From: Molossus alvarezi
Taxonomy: Eukaryota; Chordata; Mammalia; Chiroptera; Molossidae
Assembly (NCBI GenBank): GCA_037176705.1
Contig: JBAWUJ010000075.1
Span: forward strand, 62,001 to 126,000
Reading direction: 5' to 3'
DNA: 64,000 bases
A program made the position numbers and the translations under genes. The notes below the pieces were generated by a model, which saw nothing but the letters and a program-made list of their open reading frames with translations, was not told where the DNA came from and made no database searches. Shown one piece after another: positions 45,781-58,195 of the stretch (the first letter of the stretch is position 1; every line of letters begins with the position of its first letter).

Positions 45781-46250
45781 CGCCGCTCCTTTTTGGTCCC
45801 CCCACAGCCAGCCAGCTGCGCACCTGCCGCGCTTCGGGCCGAGGGCCACGCAGCCCACGCACGCACGCGCCCCAGCCCACGCCGGGGGCCGAGCGAGGGA
45901 ATCTGGGGCCCAGAGGGGATCCCCCCACGCCCCAGCAGCACACCAGCAGGCCGCCGCGCAAGGCGCCGCAACTCGCGGGCGCCCGCGCCCGCCGGTGGGG
46001 CAGCGCAGCCCCGTGGGGCGGACCCCCGGCCCCCCAGGCGCAGACCTTGGGGCCCCTGGACTGCGCATGCGCGGCCTGCCGAGCTCCGCGGTGAGGACCT
46101 GGTTCGAGGCTGGGCGGGACGGACCGCGCGCCTGGGTCCCCGAGAGCTGAGAGGGGCCGGTCCGCGCTCCGCCTGGCGGCCGGGGGGGCTGCCCGGGGGG
46201 CTGCCAGCCCCGGCGCTGGACTCTTAGGGCGCCTGGAGGCGGCCGCCAAC

Positions 46251-46371
46251 GTCTCCGGCCATACCACCCTGAACGCGCCCGATCTCGTGGGATCTGGGAA
46301 GCTAAGCAGGGTCGGGCCCGGTCAGGACTTGGATGGGAGACCGCCTGGGAATGCCGGGTGCTGTAGGCTTT
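46251..46371 (+). rRNA. 5S rRNA-type gene copy 79
   Basis: Majority gene with the TCGCCACTCC flank. Confidence 0.9.
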
Positions 46372-46841
46372 CGCCACTCCTTTTTGGTCCCCCCACAGCC
46401 AGCCAGCTGCGCACCTGCCGCGCTTCGGGCCGAGGGCCACGCAGCCCACGCACGCACGCGCCCCAGCCCACGCCGGGGGCCGAGCGAGGGAATCTGGGGC
46501 CCAGAGGGGATCCCCCCACGCCCCAGCAGCACACCAGCAGGCCGCCGCGCAAGGCGCCGCAACTCGCGGGCGCCCGCGCCCGCCGGTGGGGCAGCGCAGC
46601 CCCGTGGGGCGGACCCCCGGCCCCCCAGGCGCAGACCTTGGGGCCCCTGGACTGCGCATGCGCGGCCTGCCGAGCTCCGCGGTGAGGACCTGGTTCGAGG
46701 CTGGGCGGGACGGACCGCGCGCCTGGGTCCCCGAGAGCTGAGAGGGGCCGGTCCGCGCTCCGCCTGGCGGCCGGGGGGGCTGCCCGGGGGGCTGCCAGCC
46801 CCGGCGCTGGACTCTTAGGGCGCCTGGAGGCGGCCGCCAAC

Positions 46842-46962
46842 GTCTCTGGCCATACCACCCTGAACGCGCCCGATCTCGTGGGATCTGGGAAGCTAAGCAG
46901 GGTCGGGCCCGGTCAGGACTTGGATGGGAGACCGCCTGGGAATGCCGGGTGCTGTAGGCTTT
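46842..46962 (+). rRNA. 5S rRNA-type gene copy 80, C6T
   Basis: C6T gene; GACC, AAGGTGCC, C8 spacer with GGGGTGCTGCC, 592 bp. Confidence 0.9.
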
Positions 46963-47433
46963 CGCCGCTCCTTTTTGGTCCCCCCACAGCCAGCCAGCTG
47001 CGCACCTGCCGCGCTTCGGGCCGAGGGCCACGCAGCCCACGCACGCACGCGCCCCAGCCCACGCCGGGGGCCGAGCGAGGGAATCTGGGGCCCAGAGGGG
47101 ACCCCCCACGCCCCAGCAGCACACCAGCAGGCCGCCGCGCAAGGTGCCGCAACTCGCGGGCGCCCGCGCCCCCCCCGGTGGGGCAGCGCAGCCCCGTGGG
47201 GCGGACCCCCGGCCCCCCAGGCGCAGACCTTGGGGCCCCTGGACTGCGCATGCGCGGCCTGCCGAGCTCCGCGGTGAGGACCTGGTTCGAGGCTGGGCGG
47301 GACGGACCGCGCGCCTGGGTCCCCGAGAGCTGAGAGGGGCCGGTCCGCGCTCCGCCTGGCGGCCGGGGGGGCTGCCCGGGGTGCTGCCAGCCCCGGCGCT
47401 GGACTCTTAGGGCGCCTGGAGGCGGCCGCCAAC

Positions 47434-47554
47434 GTCTCCGGCCATACCACCCTGAACGCGCCCGATCTCGTGGGATCTGGGAAGCTAAGCAGGGTCGGGC
47501 CCGGTCAGGACTTGGATGGGAGACCGCCTGGGAATGCCGGGTGCTGTAGGCTTT
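47434..47554 (+). rRNA. 5S rRNA-type gene copy 81
   Basis: Majority gene without C6T, yet followed by the GACC, AAGGTGCC, C8 spacer, so gene and spacer marks are uncoupled here. Confidence 0.9.
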
Positions 47555-48025
47555 CGCCGCTCCTTTTTGGTCCCCCCACAGCCAGCCAGCTGCGCACCTG
47601 CCGCGCTTCGGGCCGAGGGCCACGCAGCCCACGCACGCACGCGCCCCAGCCCACGCCGGGGGCCGAGCGAGGGAATCTGGGGCCCAGAGGGGACCCCCCA
47701 CGCCCCAGCAGCACACCAGCAGGCCGCCGCGCAAGGTGCCGCAACTCGCGGGCGCCCGCGCCCCCCCCGGTGGGGCAGCGCAGCCCCGTGGGGCGGACCC
47801 CCGGCCCCCCAGGCGCAGACCTTGGGGCCCCTGGACTGCGCATGCGCGGCCTGCCGAGCTCCGCGGTGAGGACCTGGTTCGAGGCTGGGCGGGACGGACC
47901 GCGCGCCTGGGTCCCCGAGAGCTGAGAGGGGCCGGTCCGCGCTCCGCCTGGCGGCCGGGGGGGCTGCCCGGGGGGCTGCCAGCCCCGGCGCTGGACTCTT
48001 AGGGCGCCTGGAGGCGGCCGCCAAC

Positions 48026-48146
48026 GTCTCCGGCCATACCACCCTGAACGCGCCCGATCTCGTGGGATCTGGGAAGCTAAGCAGGGTCGGGCCCGGTCAG
48101 GACTTGGATGGGAGACCGCCTGGGAATGCCGGGTGCTGTAGGCTTT
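48026..48146 (+). rRNA. 5S rRNA-type gene copy 82
   Basis: Majority gene, standard spacer, base -40 C. Confidence 0.9.
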
Positions 48147-48616
48147 CGCCGCTCCTTTTTGGTCCCCCCACAGCCAGCCAGCTGCGCACCTGCCGCGCTT
48201 CGGGCCGAGGGCCACGCAGCCCACGCACGCACGCGCCCCAGCCCACGCCGGGGGCCGAGCGAGGGAATCTGGGGCCCAGAGGGGATCCCCCCACGCCCCA
48301 GCAGCACACCAGCAGGCCGCCGCGCAAGGCGCCGCAACTCGCGGGCGCCCGCGCCCGCCGGTGGGGCAGCGCAGCCCCGTGGGGCGGACCCCCGGCCCCC
48401 CAGGCGCAGACCTTGGGGCCCCTGGACTGCGCATGCGCGGCCTGCCGAGCTCCGCGGTGAGGACCTGGTTCGAGGCTGGGCGGGACGGACCGCGCGCCTG
48501 GGTCCCCGAGAGCTGAGAGGGGCCGGTCCGCGCTCCGCCTGGCGGCCGGGGGGGCTGCCCGGGGGGCTGCCAGCCCCGGCGCTGGACTCTTAGGGCGCCT
48601 GGAGGCGGCCGCCAAC

Positions 48617-48737
48617 GTCTCCGGCCATACCACCCTGAACGCGCCCGATCTCGTGGGATCTGGGAAGCTAAGCAGGGTCGGGCCCGGTCAGGACTTGGAT
48701 GGGAGACCGCCTGGGAATGCCGGGTGCTGTAGGCTTT
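48617..48737 (+). rRNA. 5S rRNA-type gene copy 83
   Basis: Majority gene, standard spacer; lacks the CACTCC flank expected from the three-unit pattern. Confidence 0.9.
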
Positions 48738-49207
48738 CGCCGCTCCTTTTTGGTCCCCCCACAGCCAGCCAGCTGCGCACCTGCCGCGCTTCGGGCCGAG
48801 GGCCACGCAGCCCACGCACGCACGCGCCCCAGCCCACGCCGGGGGCCGAGCGAGGGAATCTGGGGCCCAGAGGGGATCCCCCCACGCCCCAGCAGCACAC
48901 CAGCAGGCCGCCGCGCAAGGCGCCGCAACTCGCGGGCGCCCGCGCCCGCCGGTGGGGCAGCGCAGCCCCGTGGGGCGGACCCCCGGCCCCCCAGGCGCAG
49001 ACCTTGGGGCCCCTGGACTGCGCATGCGCGGCCTGCCGAGCTCCGCGGTGAGGACCTGGTTCGAGGCTGGGCGGGACGGACCGCGCGCCTGGGTCCCCGA
49101 GAGCTGAGAGGGGCCGGTCCGCGCTCCGCCTGGCGGCCGGGGGGGCTGCCCGGGGGGCTGCCAGCCCCGGCGCTGGACTCTTAGGGCGCCTGGAGGCGGC
49201 CGCCAAC

Positions 49208-49328
49208 GTCTCTGGCCATACCACCCTGAACGCGCCCGATCTCGTGGGATCTGGGAAGCTAAGCAGGGTCGGGCCCGGTCAGGACTTGGATGGGAGACCG
49301 CCTGGGAATGCCGGGTGCTGTAGGCTTT
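49208..49328 (+). rRNA. 5S rRNA-type gene copy 84, C6T
   Basis: C6T gene; GACC, AAGGTGCC, C8 spacer with GGGGTGCTGCC, 592 bp. Confidence 0.9.
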
Positions 49329-49799
49329 CGCCGCTCCTTTTTGGTCCCCCCACAGCCAGCCAGCTGCGCACCTGCCGCGCTTCGGGCCGAGGGCCACGCA
49401 GCCCACGCACGCACGCGCCCCAGCCCACGCCGGGGGCCGAGCGAGGGAATCTGGGGCCCAGAGGGGACCCCCCACGCCCCAGCAGCACACCAGCAGGCCG
49501 CCGCGCAAGGTGCCGCAACTCGCGGGCGCCCGCGCCCCCCCCGGTGGGGCAGCGCAGCCCCGTGGGGCGGACCCCCGGCCCCCCAGGCGCAGACCTTGGG
49601 GCCCCTGGACTGCGCATGCGCGGCCTGCCGAGCTCCGCGGTGAGGACCTGGTTCGAGGCTGGGCGGGACGGACCGCGCGCCTGGGTCCCCGAGAGCTGAG
49701 AGGGGCCGGTCCGCGCTCCGCCTGGCGGCCGGGGGGGCTGCCCGGGGTGCTGCCAGCCCCGGCGCTGGACTCTTAGGGCGCCTGGAGGCGGCCGCCAAC

Positions 49800-49920
49800 G
49801 TCTCCGGCCATACCACCCTGAACGCGCCCGATCTCGTGGGATCTGGGAAGCTAAGCAGGGTCGGGCCCGGTCAGGACTTGGATGGGAGACCGCCTGGGAA
49901 TGCCGGGTGCTGTAGGCTTT
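49800..49920 (+). rRNA. 5S rRNA-type gene copy 85
   Basis: Majority gene, standard spacer, base -40 C. Confidence 0.9.
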
Positions 49921-50390
49921 CGCCGCTCCTTTTTGGTCCCCCCACAGCCAGCCAGCTGCGCACCTGCCGCGCTTCGGGCCGAGGGCCACGCAGCCCACGC
50001 ACGCACGCGCCCCAGCCCACGCCGGGGGCCGAGCGAGGGAATCTGGGGCCCAGAGGGGATCCCCCCACGCCCCAGCAGCACACCAGCAGGCCGCCGCGCA
50101 AGGCGCCGCAACTCGCGGGCGCCCGCGCCCGCCGGTGGGGCAGCGCAGCCCCGTGGGGCGGACCCCCGGCCCCCCAGGCGCAGACCTTGGGGCCCCTGGA
50201 CTGCGCATGCGCGGCCTGCCGAGCTCCGCGGTGAGGACCTGGTTCGAGGCTGGGCGGGACGGACCGCGCGCCTGGGTCCCCGAGAGCTGAGAGGGGCCGG
50301 TCCGCGCTCCGCCTGGCGGCCGGGGGGGCTGCCCGGGGGGCTGCCAGCCCCGGCGCTGGACTCTTAGGGCGCCTGGAGGCGGCCGCCAAC

Positions 50391-50511
50391 GTCTCCGGCC
50401 ATACCACCCTGAACGCGCCCGATCTCGTGGGATCTGGGAAGCTAAGCAGGGTCGGGCCCGGTCAGGACTTGGATGGGAGACCGCCTGGGAATGCCGGGTG
50501 CTGTAGGCTTT
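50391..50511 (+). rRNA. 5S rRNA-type gene copy 86
   Basis: Majority gene; standard-length spacer with GGGGTGCTGCC. Confidence 0.9.
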
Positions 50512-50981
50512 CGCCGCTCCTTTTTGGTCCCCCCACAGCCAGCCAGCTGCGCACCTGCCGCGCTTCGGGCCGAGGGCCACGCAGCCCACGCACGCACGCG
50601 CCCCAGCCCACGCCGGGGGCCGAGCGAGGGAATCTGGGGCCCAGAGGGGATCCCCCCACGCCCCAGCAGCACACCAGCAGGCCGCCGCGCAAGGCGCCGC
50701 AACTCGCGGGCGCCCGCGCCCGCCGGTGGGGCAGCGCAGCCCCGTGGGGCGGACCCCCGGCCCCCCAGGCGCAGACCTTGGGGCCCCTGGACTGCGCATG
50801 CGCGGCCTGCCGAGCTCCGCGGTGAGGACCTGGTTCGAGGCTGGGCGGGACGGACCGCGCGCCTGGGTCCCCGAGAGCTGAGAGGGGCCGGTCCGCGCTC
50901 CGCCTGGCGGCCGGGGGGGCTGCCCGGGGTGCTGCCAGCCCCGGCGCTGGACTCTTAGGGCGCCTGGAGGCGGCCGCCAAC

Positions 50982-51102
50982 GTCTCCGGCCATACCACCC
51001 TGAACGCGCCCGATCTCGTGGGATCTGGGAAGCTAAGCAGGGTCGGGCCCGGTCAGGACTTGGATGGGAGACCGCCTGGGAATGCCGGGTGCTGTAGGCT
51101 TT
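50982..51102 (+). rRNA. 5S rRNA-type gene copy 87
   Basis: Majority gene, standard spacer, base -40 C. Confidence 0.9.
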
Positions 51103-51572
51103 CGCCGCTCCTTTTTGGTCCCCCCACAGCCAGCCAGCTGCGCACCTGCCGCGCTTCGGGCCGAGGGCCACGCAGCCCACGCACGCACGCGCCCCAGCCC
51201 ACGCCGGGGGCCGAGCGAGGGAATCTGGGGCCCAGAGGGGATCCCCCCACGCCCCAGCAGCACACCAGCAGGCCGCCGCGCAAGGCGCCGCAACTCGCGG
51301 GCGCCCGCGCCCGCCGGTGGGGCAGCGCAGCCCCGTGGGGCGGACCCCCGGCCCCCCAGGCGCAGACCTTGGGGCCCCTGGACTGCGCATGCGCGGCCTG
51401 CCGAGCTCCGCGGTGAGGACCTGGTTCGAGGCTGGGCGGGACGGACCGCGCGCCTGGGTCCCCGAGAGCTGAGAGGGGCCGGTCCGCGCTCCGCCTGGCG
51501 GCCGGGGGGGCTGCCCGGGGGGCTGCCAGCCCCGGCGCTGGACTCTTAGGGCGCCTGGAGGCGGCCGCCAAC

Positions 51573-51693
51573 GTCTCCGGCCATACCACCCTGAACGCGC
51601 CCGATCTCGTGGGATCTGGGAAGCTAAGCAGGGTCGGGCCCGGTCAGGACTTGGATGGGAGACCGCCTGGGAATGCCGGGTGCTGTAGGCTTT
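51573..51693 (+). rRNA. 5S rRNA-type gene copy 88
   Basis: Majority gene, standard spacer, base -40 C. Confidence 0.9.
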
Positions 51694-52163
51694 CGCCGCT
51701 CCTTTTTGGTCCCCCCACAGCCAGCCAGCTGCGCACCTGCCGCGCTTCGGGCCGAGGGCCACGCAGCCCACGCACGCACGCGCCCCAGCCCACGCCGGGG
51801 GCCGAGCGAGGGAATCTGGGGCCCAGAGGGGATCCCCCCACGCCCCAGCAGCACACCAGCAGGCCGCCGCGCAAGGCGCCGCAACTCGCGGGCGCCCGCG
51901 CCCGCCGGTGGGGCAGCGCAGCCCCGTGGGGCGGACCCCCGGCCCCCCAGGCGCAGACCTTGGGGCCCCTGGACTGCGCATGCGCGGCCTGCCGAGCTCC
52001 GCGGTGAGGACCTGGTTCGAGGCTGGGCGGGACGGACCGCGCGCCTGGGTCCCCGAGAGCTGAGAGGGGCCGGTCCGCGCTCCGCCTGGCGGCCGGGGGG
52101 GCTGCCCGGGGGGCTGCCAGCCCCGGCGCTGGACTCTTAGGGCGCCTGGAGGCGGCCGCCAAC

Positions 52164-52284
52164 GTCTCCGGCCATACCACCCTGAACGCGCCCGATCTCG
52201 TGGGATCTGGGAAGCTAAGCAGGGTCGGGCCCGGTCAGGACTTGGATGGGAGACCGCCTGGGAATGCCGGGTGCTGTAGGCTTT
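52164..52284 (+). rRNA. 5S rRNA-type gene copy 89
   Basis: Majority gene, standard spacer, base -40 C. Confidence 0.9.
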
Positions 52285-52754
52285 CGCCGCTCCTTTTTGG
52301 TCCCCCCACAGCCAGCCAGCTGCGCACCTGCCGCGCTTCGGGCCGAGGGCCACGCAGCCCACGCACGCACGCGCCCCAGCCCACGCCGGGGGCCGAGCGA
52401 GGGAATCTGGGGCCCAGAGGGGATCCCCCCACGCCCCAGCAGCACACCAGCAGGCCGCCGCGCAAGGCGCCGCAACTCGCGGGCGCCCGCGCCCGCCGGT
52501 GGGGCAGCGCAGCCCCGTGGGGCGGACCCCCGGCCCCCCAGGCGCAGACCTTGGGGCCCCTGGACTGCGCATGCGCGGCCTGCCGAGCTCCGCGGTGAGG
52601 ACCTGGTTCGAGGCTGGGCGGGACGGACCGCGCGCCTGGGTCCCCGAGAGCTGAGAGGGGCCGGTCCGCGCTCCGCCTGGCGGCCGGGGGGGCTGCCCGG
52701 GGGGCTGCCAGCCCCGGCGCTGGACTCTTAGGGCGCCTGGAGGCGGCCGCCAAC

Positions 52755-52875
52755 GTCTCCGGCCATACCACCCTGAACGCGCCCGATCTCGTGGGATCTG
52801 GGAAGCTAAGCAGGGTCGGGCCCGGTCAGGACTTGGATGGGAGACCGCCTGGGAATGCCGGGTGCTGTAGGCTTT
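52755..52875 (+). rRNA. 5S rRNA-type gene copy 90
   Basis: Majority gene without C6T; GACC, AAGGTGCC, C8 spacer, 592 bp. Confidence 0.9.
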
Positions 52876-53346
52876 CGCCGCTCCTTTTTGGTCCCCCCAC
52901 AGCCAGCCAGCTGCGCACCTGCCGCGCTTCGGGCCGAGGGCCACGCAGCCCACGCACGCACGCGCCCCAGCCCACGCCGGGGGCCGAGCGAGGGAATCTG
53001 GGGCCCAGAGGGGACCCCCCACGCCCCAGCAGCACACCAGCAGGCCGCCGCGCAAGGTGCCGCAACTCGCGGGCGCCCGCGCCCCCCCCGGTGGGGCAGC
53101 GCAGCCCCGTGGGGCGGACCCCCGGCCCCCCAGGCGCAGACCTTGGGGCCCCTGGACTGCGCATGCGCGGCCTGCCGAGCTCCGCGGTGAGGACCTGGTT
53201 CGAGGCTGGGCGGGACGGACCGCGCGCCTGGGTCCCCGAGAGCTGAGAGGGGCCGGTCCGCGCTCCGCCTGGCGGCCGGGGGGGCTGCCCGGGGGGCTGC
53301 CAGCCCCGGCGCTGGACTCTTAGGGCGCCTGGAGGCGGCCGCCAAC

Positions 53347-53467
53347 GTCTCCGGCCATACCACCCTGAACGCGCCCGATCTCGTGGGATCTGGGAAGCTA
53401 AGCAGGGTCGGGCCCGGTCAGGACTTGGATGGGAGACCGCCTGGGAATGCCGGGTGCTGTAGGCTTT
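53347..53467 (+). rRNA. 5S rRNA-type gene copy 91
   Basis: Majority gene, standard spacer, base -40 A. Confidence 0.9.
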
Positions 53468-53937
53468 CGCCGCTCCTTTTTGGTCCCCCCACAGCCAGCC
53501 AGCTGCGCACCTGCCGCGCTTCGGGCCGAGGGCCACGCAGCCCACGCACGCACGCGCCCCAGCCCACGCCGGGGGCCGAGCGAGGGAATCTGGGGCCCAG
53601 AGGGGATCCCCCCACGCCCCAGCAGCACACCAGCAGGCCGCCGCGCAAGGCGCCGCAACTCGCGGGCGCCCGCGCCCGCCGGTGGGGCAGCGCAGCCCCG
53701 TGGGGCGGACCCCCGGCCCCCCAGGCGCAGACCTTGGGGCCCCTGGACTGCGCATGCGCGGCCTGCCGAGCTCCGCGGTGAGGACCTGGTTCGAGGCTGG
53801 GCGGGACGGACCGCGCGCCTGGGTCCCCGAGAGCTGAGAGGGGCCGGTCCGCGCTCCGCCTGGCGGCCGGGGGGGCTGCCCGGGGGGCTGCCAGCCCAGG
53901 CGCTGGACTCTTAGGGCGCCTGGAGGCGGCCGCCAAC

Positions 53938-54058
53938 GTCTCCGGCCATACCACCCTGAACGCGCCCGATCTCGTGGGATCTGGGAAGCTAAGCAGGGTC
54001 GGGCCCGGTCAGGACTTGGATGGGAGACCGCCTGGGAATGCCGGGTGCTGTAGGCTTT
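53938..54058 (+). rRNA. 5S rRNA-type gene copy 92
   Basis: Majority gene, standard spacer, base -40 A. Confidence 0.9.
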
Positions 54059-54528
54059 CGCCGCTCCTTTTTGGTCCCCCCACAGCCAGCCAGCTGCGCA
54101 CCTGCCGCGCTTCGGGCCGAGGGCCACGCAGCCCACGCACGCACGCGCCCCAGCCCACGCCGGGGGCCGAGCGAGGGAATCTGGGGCCCAGAGGGGATCC
54201 CCCCACGCCCCAGCAGCACACCAGCAGGCCGCCGCGCAAGGCGCCGCAACTCGCGGGCGCCCGCGCCCGCCGGTGGGGCAGCGCAGCCCCGTGGGGCGGA
54301 CCCCCGGCCCCCCAGGCGCAGACCTTGGGGCCCCTGGACTGCGCATGCGCGGCCTGCCGAGCTCCGCGGTGAGGACCTGGTTCGAGGCTGGGCGGGACGG
54401 ACCGCGCGCCTGGGTCCCCGAGAGCTGAGAGGGGCCGGTCCGCGCTCCGCCTGGCGGCCGGGGGGGCTGCCCGGGGGGCTGCCAGCCCAGGCGCTGGACT
54501 CTTAGGGCGCCTGGAGGCGGCCGCCAAC

Positions 54529-54649
54529 GTCTCCGGCCATACCACCCTGAACGCGCCCGATCTCGTGGGATCTGGGAAGCTAAGCAGGGTCGGGCCCGGT
54601 CAGGACTTGGATGGGAGACCGCCTGGGAATGCCGGGTGCTGTAGGCTTT
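54529..54649 (+). rRNA. 5S rRNA-type gene copy 93
   Basis: Majority gene; spacer has CCCCCCAAGCC for CCCCCCACGCC, base -40 C. Confidence 0.9.
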
Positions 54650-55119
54650 CGCCGCTCCTTTTTGGTCCCCCCACAGCCAGCCAGCTGCGCACCTGCCGCG
54701 CTTCGGGCCGAGGGCCACGCAGCCCACGCACGCACGCGCCCCAGCCCACGCCGGGGGCCGAGCGAGGGAATCTGGGGCCCAGAGGGGATCCCCCCAAGCC
54801 CCAGCAGCACACCAGCAGGCCGCCGCGCAAGGCGCCGCAACTCGCGGGCGCCCGCGCCCGCCGGTGGGGCAGCGCAGCCCCGTGGGGCGGACCCCCGGCC
54901 CCCCAGGCGCAGACCTTGGGGCCCCTGGACTGCGCATGCGCGGCCTGCCGAGCTCCGCGGTGAGGACCTGGTTCGAGGCTGGGCGGGACGGACCGCGCGC
55001 CTGGGTCCCCGAGAGCTGAGAGGGGCCGGTCCGCGCTCCGCCTGGCGGCCGGGGGGGCTGCCCGGGGGGCTGCCAGCCCCGGCGCTGGACTCTTAGGGCG
55101 CCTGGAGGCGGCCGCCAAC

Positions 55120-55240
55120 GTCTCCGGCCATACCACCCTGAACGCGCCCGATCTCGTGGGATCTGGGAAGCTAAGCAGGGTCGGGCCCGGTCAGGACTTG
55201 GATGGGAGACCGCCTGGGAATGCCGGGTGCTGTAGGCTTT
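55120..55240 (+). rRNA. 5S rRNA-type gene copy 94
   Basis: Majority gene; CAACTCCCGG spacer, base -40 C. Confidence 0.9.
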
Positions 55241-55710
55241 CGCCGCTCCTTTTTGGTCCCCCCACAGCCAGCCAGCTGCGCACCTGCCGCGCTTCGGGCC
55301 GAGGGCCACGCAGCCCACGCACGCACGCGCCCCAGCCCACGCCGGGGGCCGAGCGAGGGAATCTGGGGCCCAGAGGGGATCCCCCCACGCCCCAGCAGCA
55401 CACCAGCAGGCCGCCGCGCAAGGCGCCGCAACTCCCGGGCGCCCGCGCCCGCCGGTGGGGCAGCGCAGCCCCGTGGGGCGGACCCCCGGCCCCCCAGGCG
55501 CAGACCTTGGGGCCCCTGGACTGCGCATGCGCGGCCTGCCGAGCTCCGCGGTGAGGACCTGGTTCGAGGCTGGGCGGGACGGACCGCGCGCCTGGGTCCC
55601 CGAGAGCTGAGAGGGGCCGGTCCGCGCTCCGCCTGGCGGCCGGGGGGGCTGCCCGGGGGGCTGCCAGCCCCGGCGCTGGACTCTTAGGGCGCCTGGAGGC
55701 GGCCGCCAAC

Positions 55711-55831
55711 GTCTCCGGCCATACCACCCTGAACGCGCCCGATCTCGTGGGATCTGGGAAGCTAAGCAGGGTCGGGCCCGGTCAGGACTTGGATGGGAGA
55801 CCGCCTGGGAATGCCGGGTGCTGTAGGCTTT
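55711..55831 (+). rRNA. 5S rRNA-type gene copy 95
   Basis: Majority gene, standard spacer, base -40 C. Confidence 0.9.
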
Positions 55832-56301
55832 CGCCGCTCCTTTTTGGTCCCCCCACAGCCAGCCAGCTGCGCACCTGCCGCGCTTCGGGCCGAGGGCCAC
55901 GCAGCCCACGCACGCACGCGCCCCAGCCCACGCCGGGGGCCGAGCGAGGGAATCTGGGGCCCAGAGGGGATCCCCCCACGCCCCAGCAGCACACCAGCAG
56001 GCCGCCGCGCAAGGCGCCGCAACTCGCGGGCGCCCGCGCCCGCCGGTGGGGCAGCGCAGCCCCGTGGGGCGGACCCCCGGCCCCCCAGGCGCAGACCTTG
56101 GGGCCCCTGGACTGCGCATGCGCGGCCTGCCGAGCTCCGCGGTGAGGACCTGGTTCGAGGCTGGGCGGGACGGACCGCGCGCCTGGGTCCCCGAGAGCTG
56201 AGAGGGGCCGGTCCGCGCTCCGCCTGGCGGCCGGGGGGGCTGCCCGGGGGGCTGCCAGCCCCGGCGCTGGACTCTTAGGGCGCCTGGAGGCGGCCGCCAA
56301 C

Positions 56302-56422
56302 GTCTCTGGCCATACCACCCTGAACGCGCCCGATCTCGTGGGATCTGGGAAGCTAAGCAGGGTCGGGCCCGGTCAGGACTTGGATGGGAGACCGCCTGGG
56401 AATGCCGGGTGCTGTAGGCTTT
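56302..56422 (+). rRNA. 5S rRNA-type gene copy 96, C6T
   Basis: C6T gene; GACC, AAGGTGCC, C8 spacer with GGGGTGGCTG, twin of 43294 except for a lost C at 56544/56545. Confidence 0.9.
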
Positions 56423-56892
56423 CGCCGCTCCTTTTTGGTCCCCCCACAGCCAGCCAGCTGCGCACCTGCCGCGCTTCGGGCCGAGGGCCACGCAGCCCAC
56501 GCACGCACGCGCCCCAGCCCACGCCGGGGGCCGAGCGAGGGAATTGGGGCCCAGAGGGGACCCCCCACGCCCCAGCAGCACACCAGCAGGCCGCCGCGCA
56601 AGGTGCCGCAACTCGCGGGCGCCCGCGCCCCCCCCGGTGGGGCAGCGCAGCCCCGTGGGGCGGACCCCCGGCCCCCCAGGCGCAGACCTTGGGGCCCCTG
56701 GACTGCGCATGCGCGGCCTGCCGAGCTCCGCGGTGAGGACCTGGTTCGAGGCTGGGCGGGACGGACCGCGCGCCTGGGTCCCCGAGAGCTGAGAGGGGCC
56801 GGTCCGCGCTCCGCCTGGCGGCCGGGGTGGCTGCCCGGGGGGCTGCCAGCCCCGGCGCTGGACTCTTAGGGCGCCTGGAGGCGGCCGCCAAC

Positions 56893-57013
56893 GTCTCCGG
56901 CCATACCACCCTGAACGCGCCCGATCTCGTGGGATCTGGGAAGCTAAGCAGGGTCGGGCCCGGTCAGGACTTGGATGGGAGACCGCCTGGGAATGCCGGG
57001 TGCTGTAGGCTTT
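56893..57013 (+). rRNA. 5S rRNA-type gene copy 97
   Basis: Majority gene, standard spacer, base -40 C. Confidence 0.9.
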
Positions 57014-57483
57014 CGCCGCTCCTTTTTGGTCCCCCCACAGCCAGCCAGCTGCGCACCTGCCGCGCTTCGGGCCGAGGGCCACGCAGCCCACGCACGCACG
57101 CGCCCCAGCCCACGCCGGGGGCCGAGCGAGGGAATCTGGGGCCCAGAGGGGATCCCCCCACGCCCCAGCAGCACACCAGCAGGCCGCCGCGCAAGGCGCC
57201 GCAACTCGCGGGCGCCCGCGCCCGCCGGTGGGGCAGCGCAGCCCCGTGGGGCGGACCCCCGGCCCCCCAGGCGCAGACCTTGGGGCCCCTGGACTGCGCA
57301 TGCGCGGCCTGCCGAGCTCCGCGGTGAGGACCTGGTTCGAGGCTGGGCGGGACGGACCGCGCGCCTGGGTCCCCGAGAGCTGAGAGGGGCCGGTCCGCGC
57401 TCCGCCTGGCGGCCGGGGGGGCTGCCCGGGGGGCTGCCAGCCCCGGCGCTGGACTCTTAGGGCGCCTGGAGGCGGCCGCCAAC

Positions 57484-57604
57484 GTCTCCGGCCATACCAC
57501 CCTGAACGCGCCCGATCTCGTGGGATCTGGGAAGCTAAGCAGGGTCGGGCCCGGTCAGGACTTGGATGGGAGACCGCCTGGGAATGCCGGGTGCTGTAGG
57601 CTTT
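57484..57604 (+). rRNA. 5S rRNA-type gene copy 98
   Basis: Majority gene with the TCGCCACTCC flank. Confidence 0.9.
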
Positions 57605-58074
57605 CGCCACTCCTTTTTGGTCCCCCCACAGCCAGCCAGCTGCGCACCTGCCGCGCTTCGGGCCGAGGGCCACGCAGCCCACGCACGCACGCGCCCCAGC
57701 CCACGCCGGGGGCCGAGCGAGGGAATCTGGGGCCCAGAGGGGATCCCCCCACGCCCCAGCAGCACACCAGCAGGCCGCCGCGCAAGGCGCCGCAACTCGC
57801 GGGCGCCCGCGCCCGCCGGTGGGGCAGCGCAGCCCCGTGGGGCGGACCCCCGGCCCCCCAGGCGCAGACCTTGGGGCCCCTGGACTGCGCATGCGCGGCC
57901 TGCCGAGCTCCGCGGTGAGGACCTGGTTCGAGGCTGGGCGGGACGGACCGCGCGCCTGGGTCCCCGAGAGCTGAGAGGGGCCGGTCCGCGCTCCGCCTGG
58001 CGGCCGGGGGGGCTGCCCGGGGGGCTGCCAGCCCCGGCGCTGGACTCTTAGGGCGCCTGGAGGCGGCCGCCAAC

Positions 58075-58195
58075 GTCTCTGGCCATACCACCCTGAACGC
58101 GCCCGATCTCGTGGGATCTGGGAAGCTAAGCAGGGTCGGGCCCGGTCAGGACTTGGATGGGAGACCGCCTGGGAATGCCGGGTGCTGTAGGCTTT
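58075..58195 (+). rRNA. 5S rRNA-type gene copy 99, C6T
   Basis: C6T gene; GACC, AAGGTGCC, C8 spacer, 592 bp. Confidence 0.9.

Larger units (their letters stand above)
43886..47433 (+). repeat. Three-unit higher-order repeat, two copies
   Basis: The order is standard unit, CACTCC-flank unit, C6T/GACC/AAGGTGCC unit. It runs twice, at 43886-45659 and 45660-47433, with a period of 1774 bp. A third example lies at 56893-58666. Confidence 0.75.
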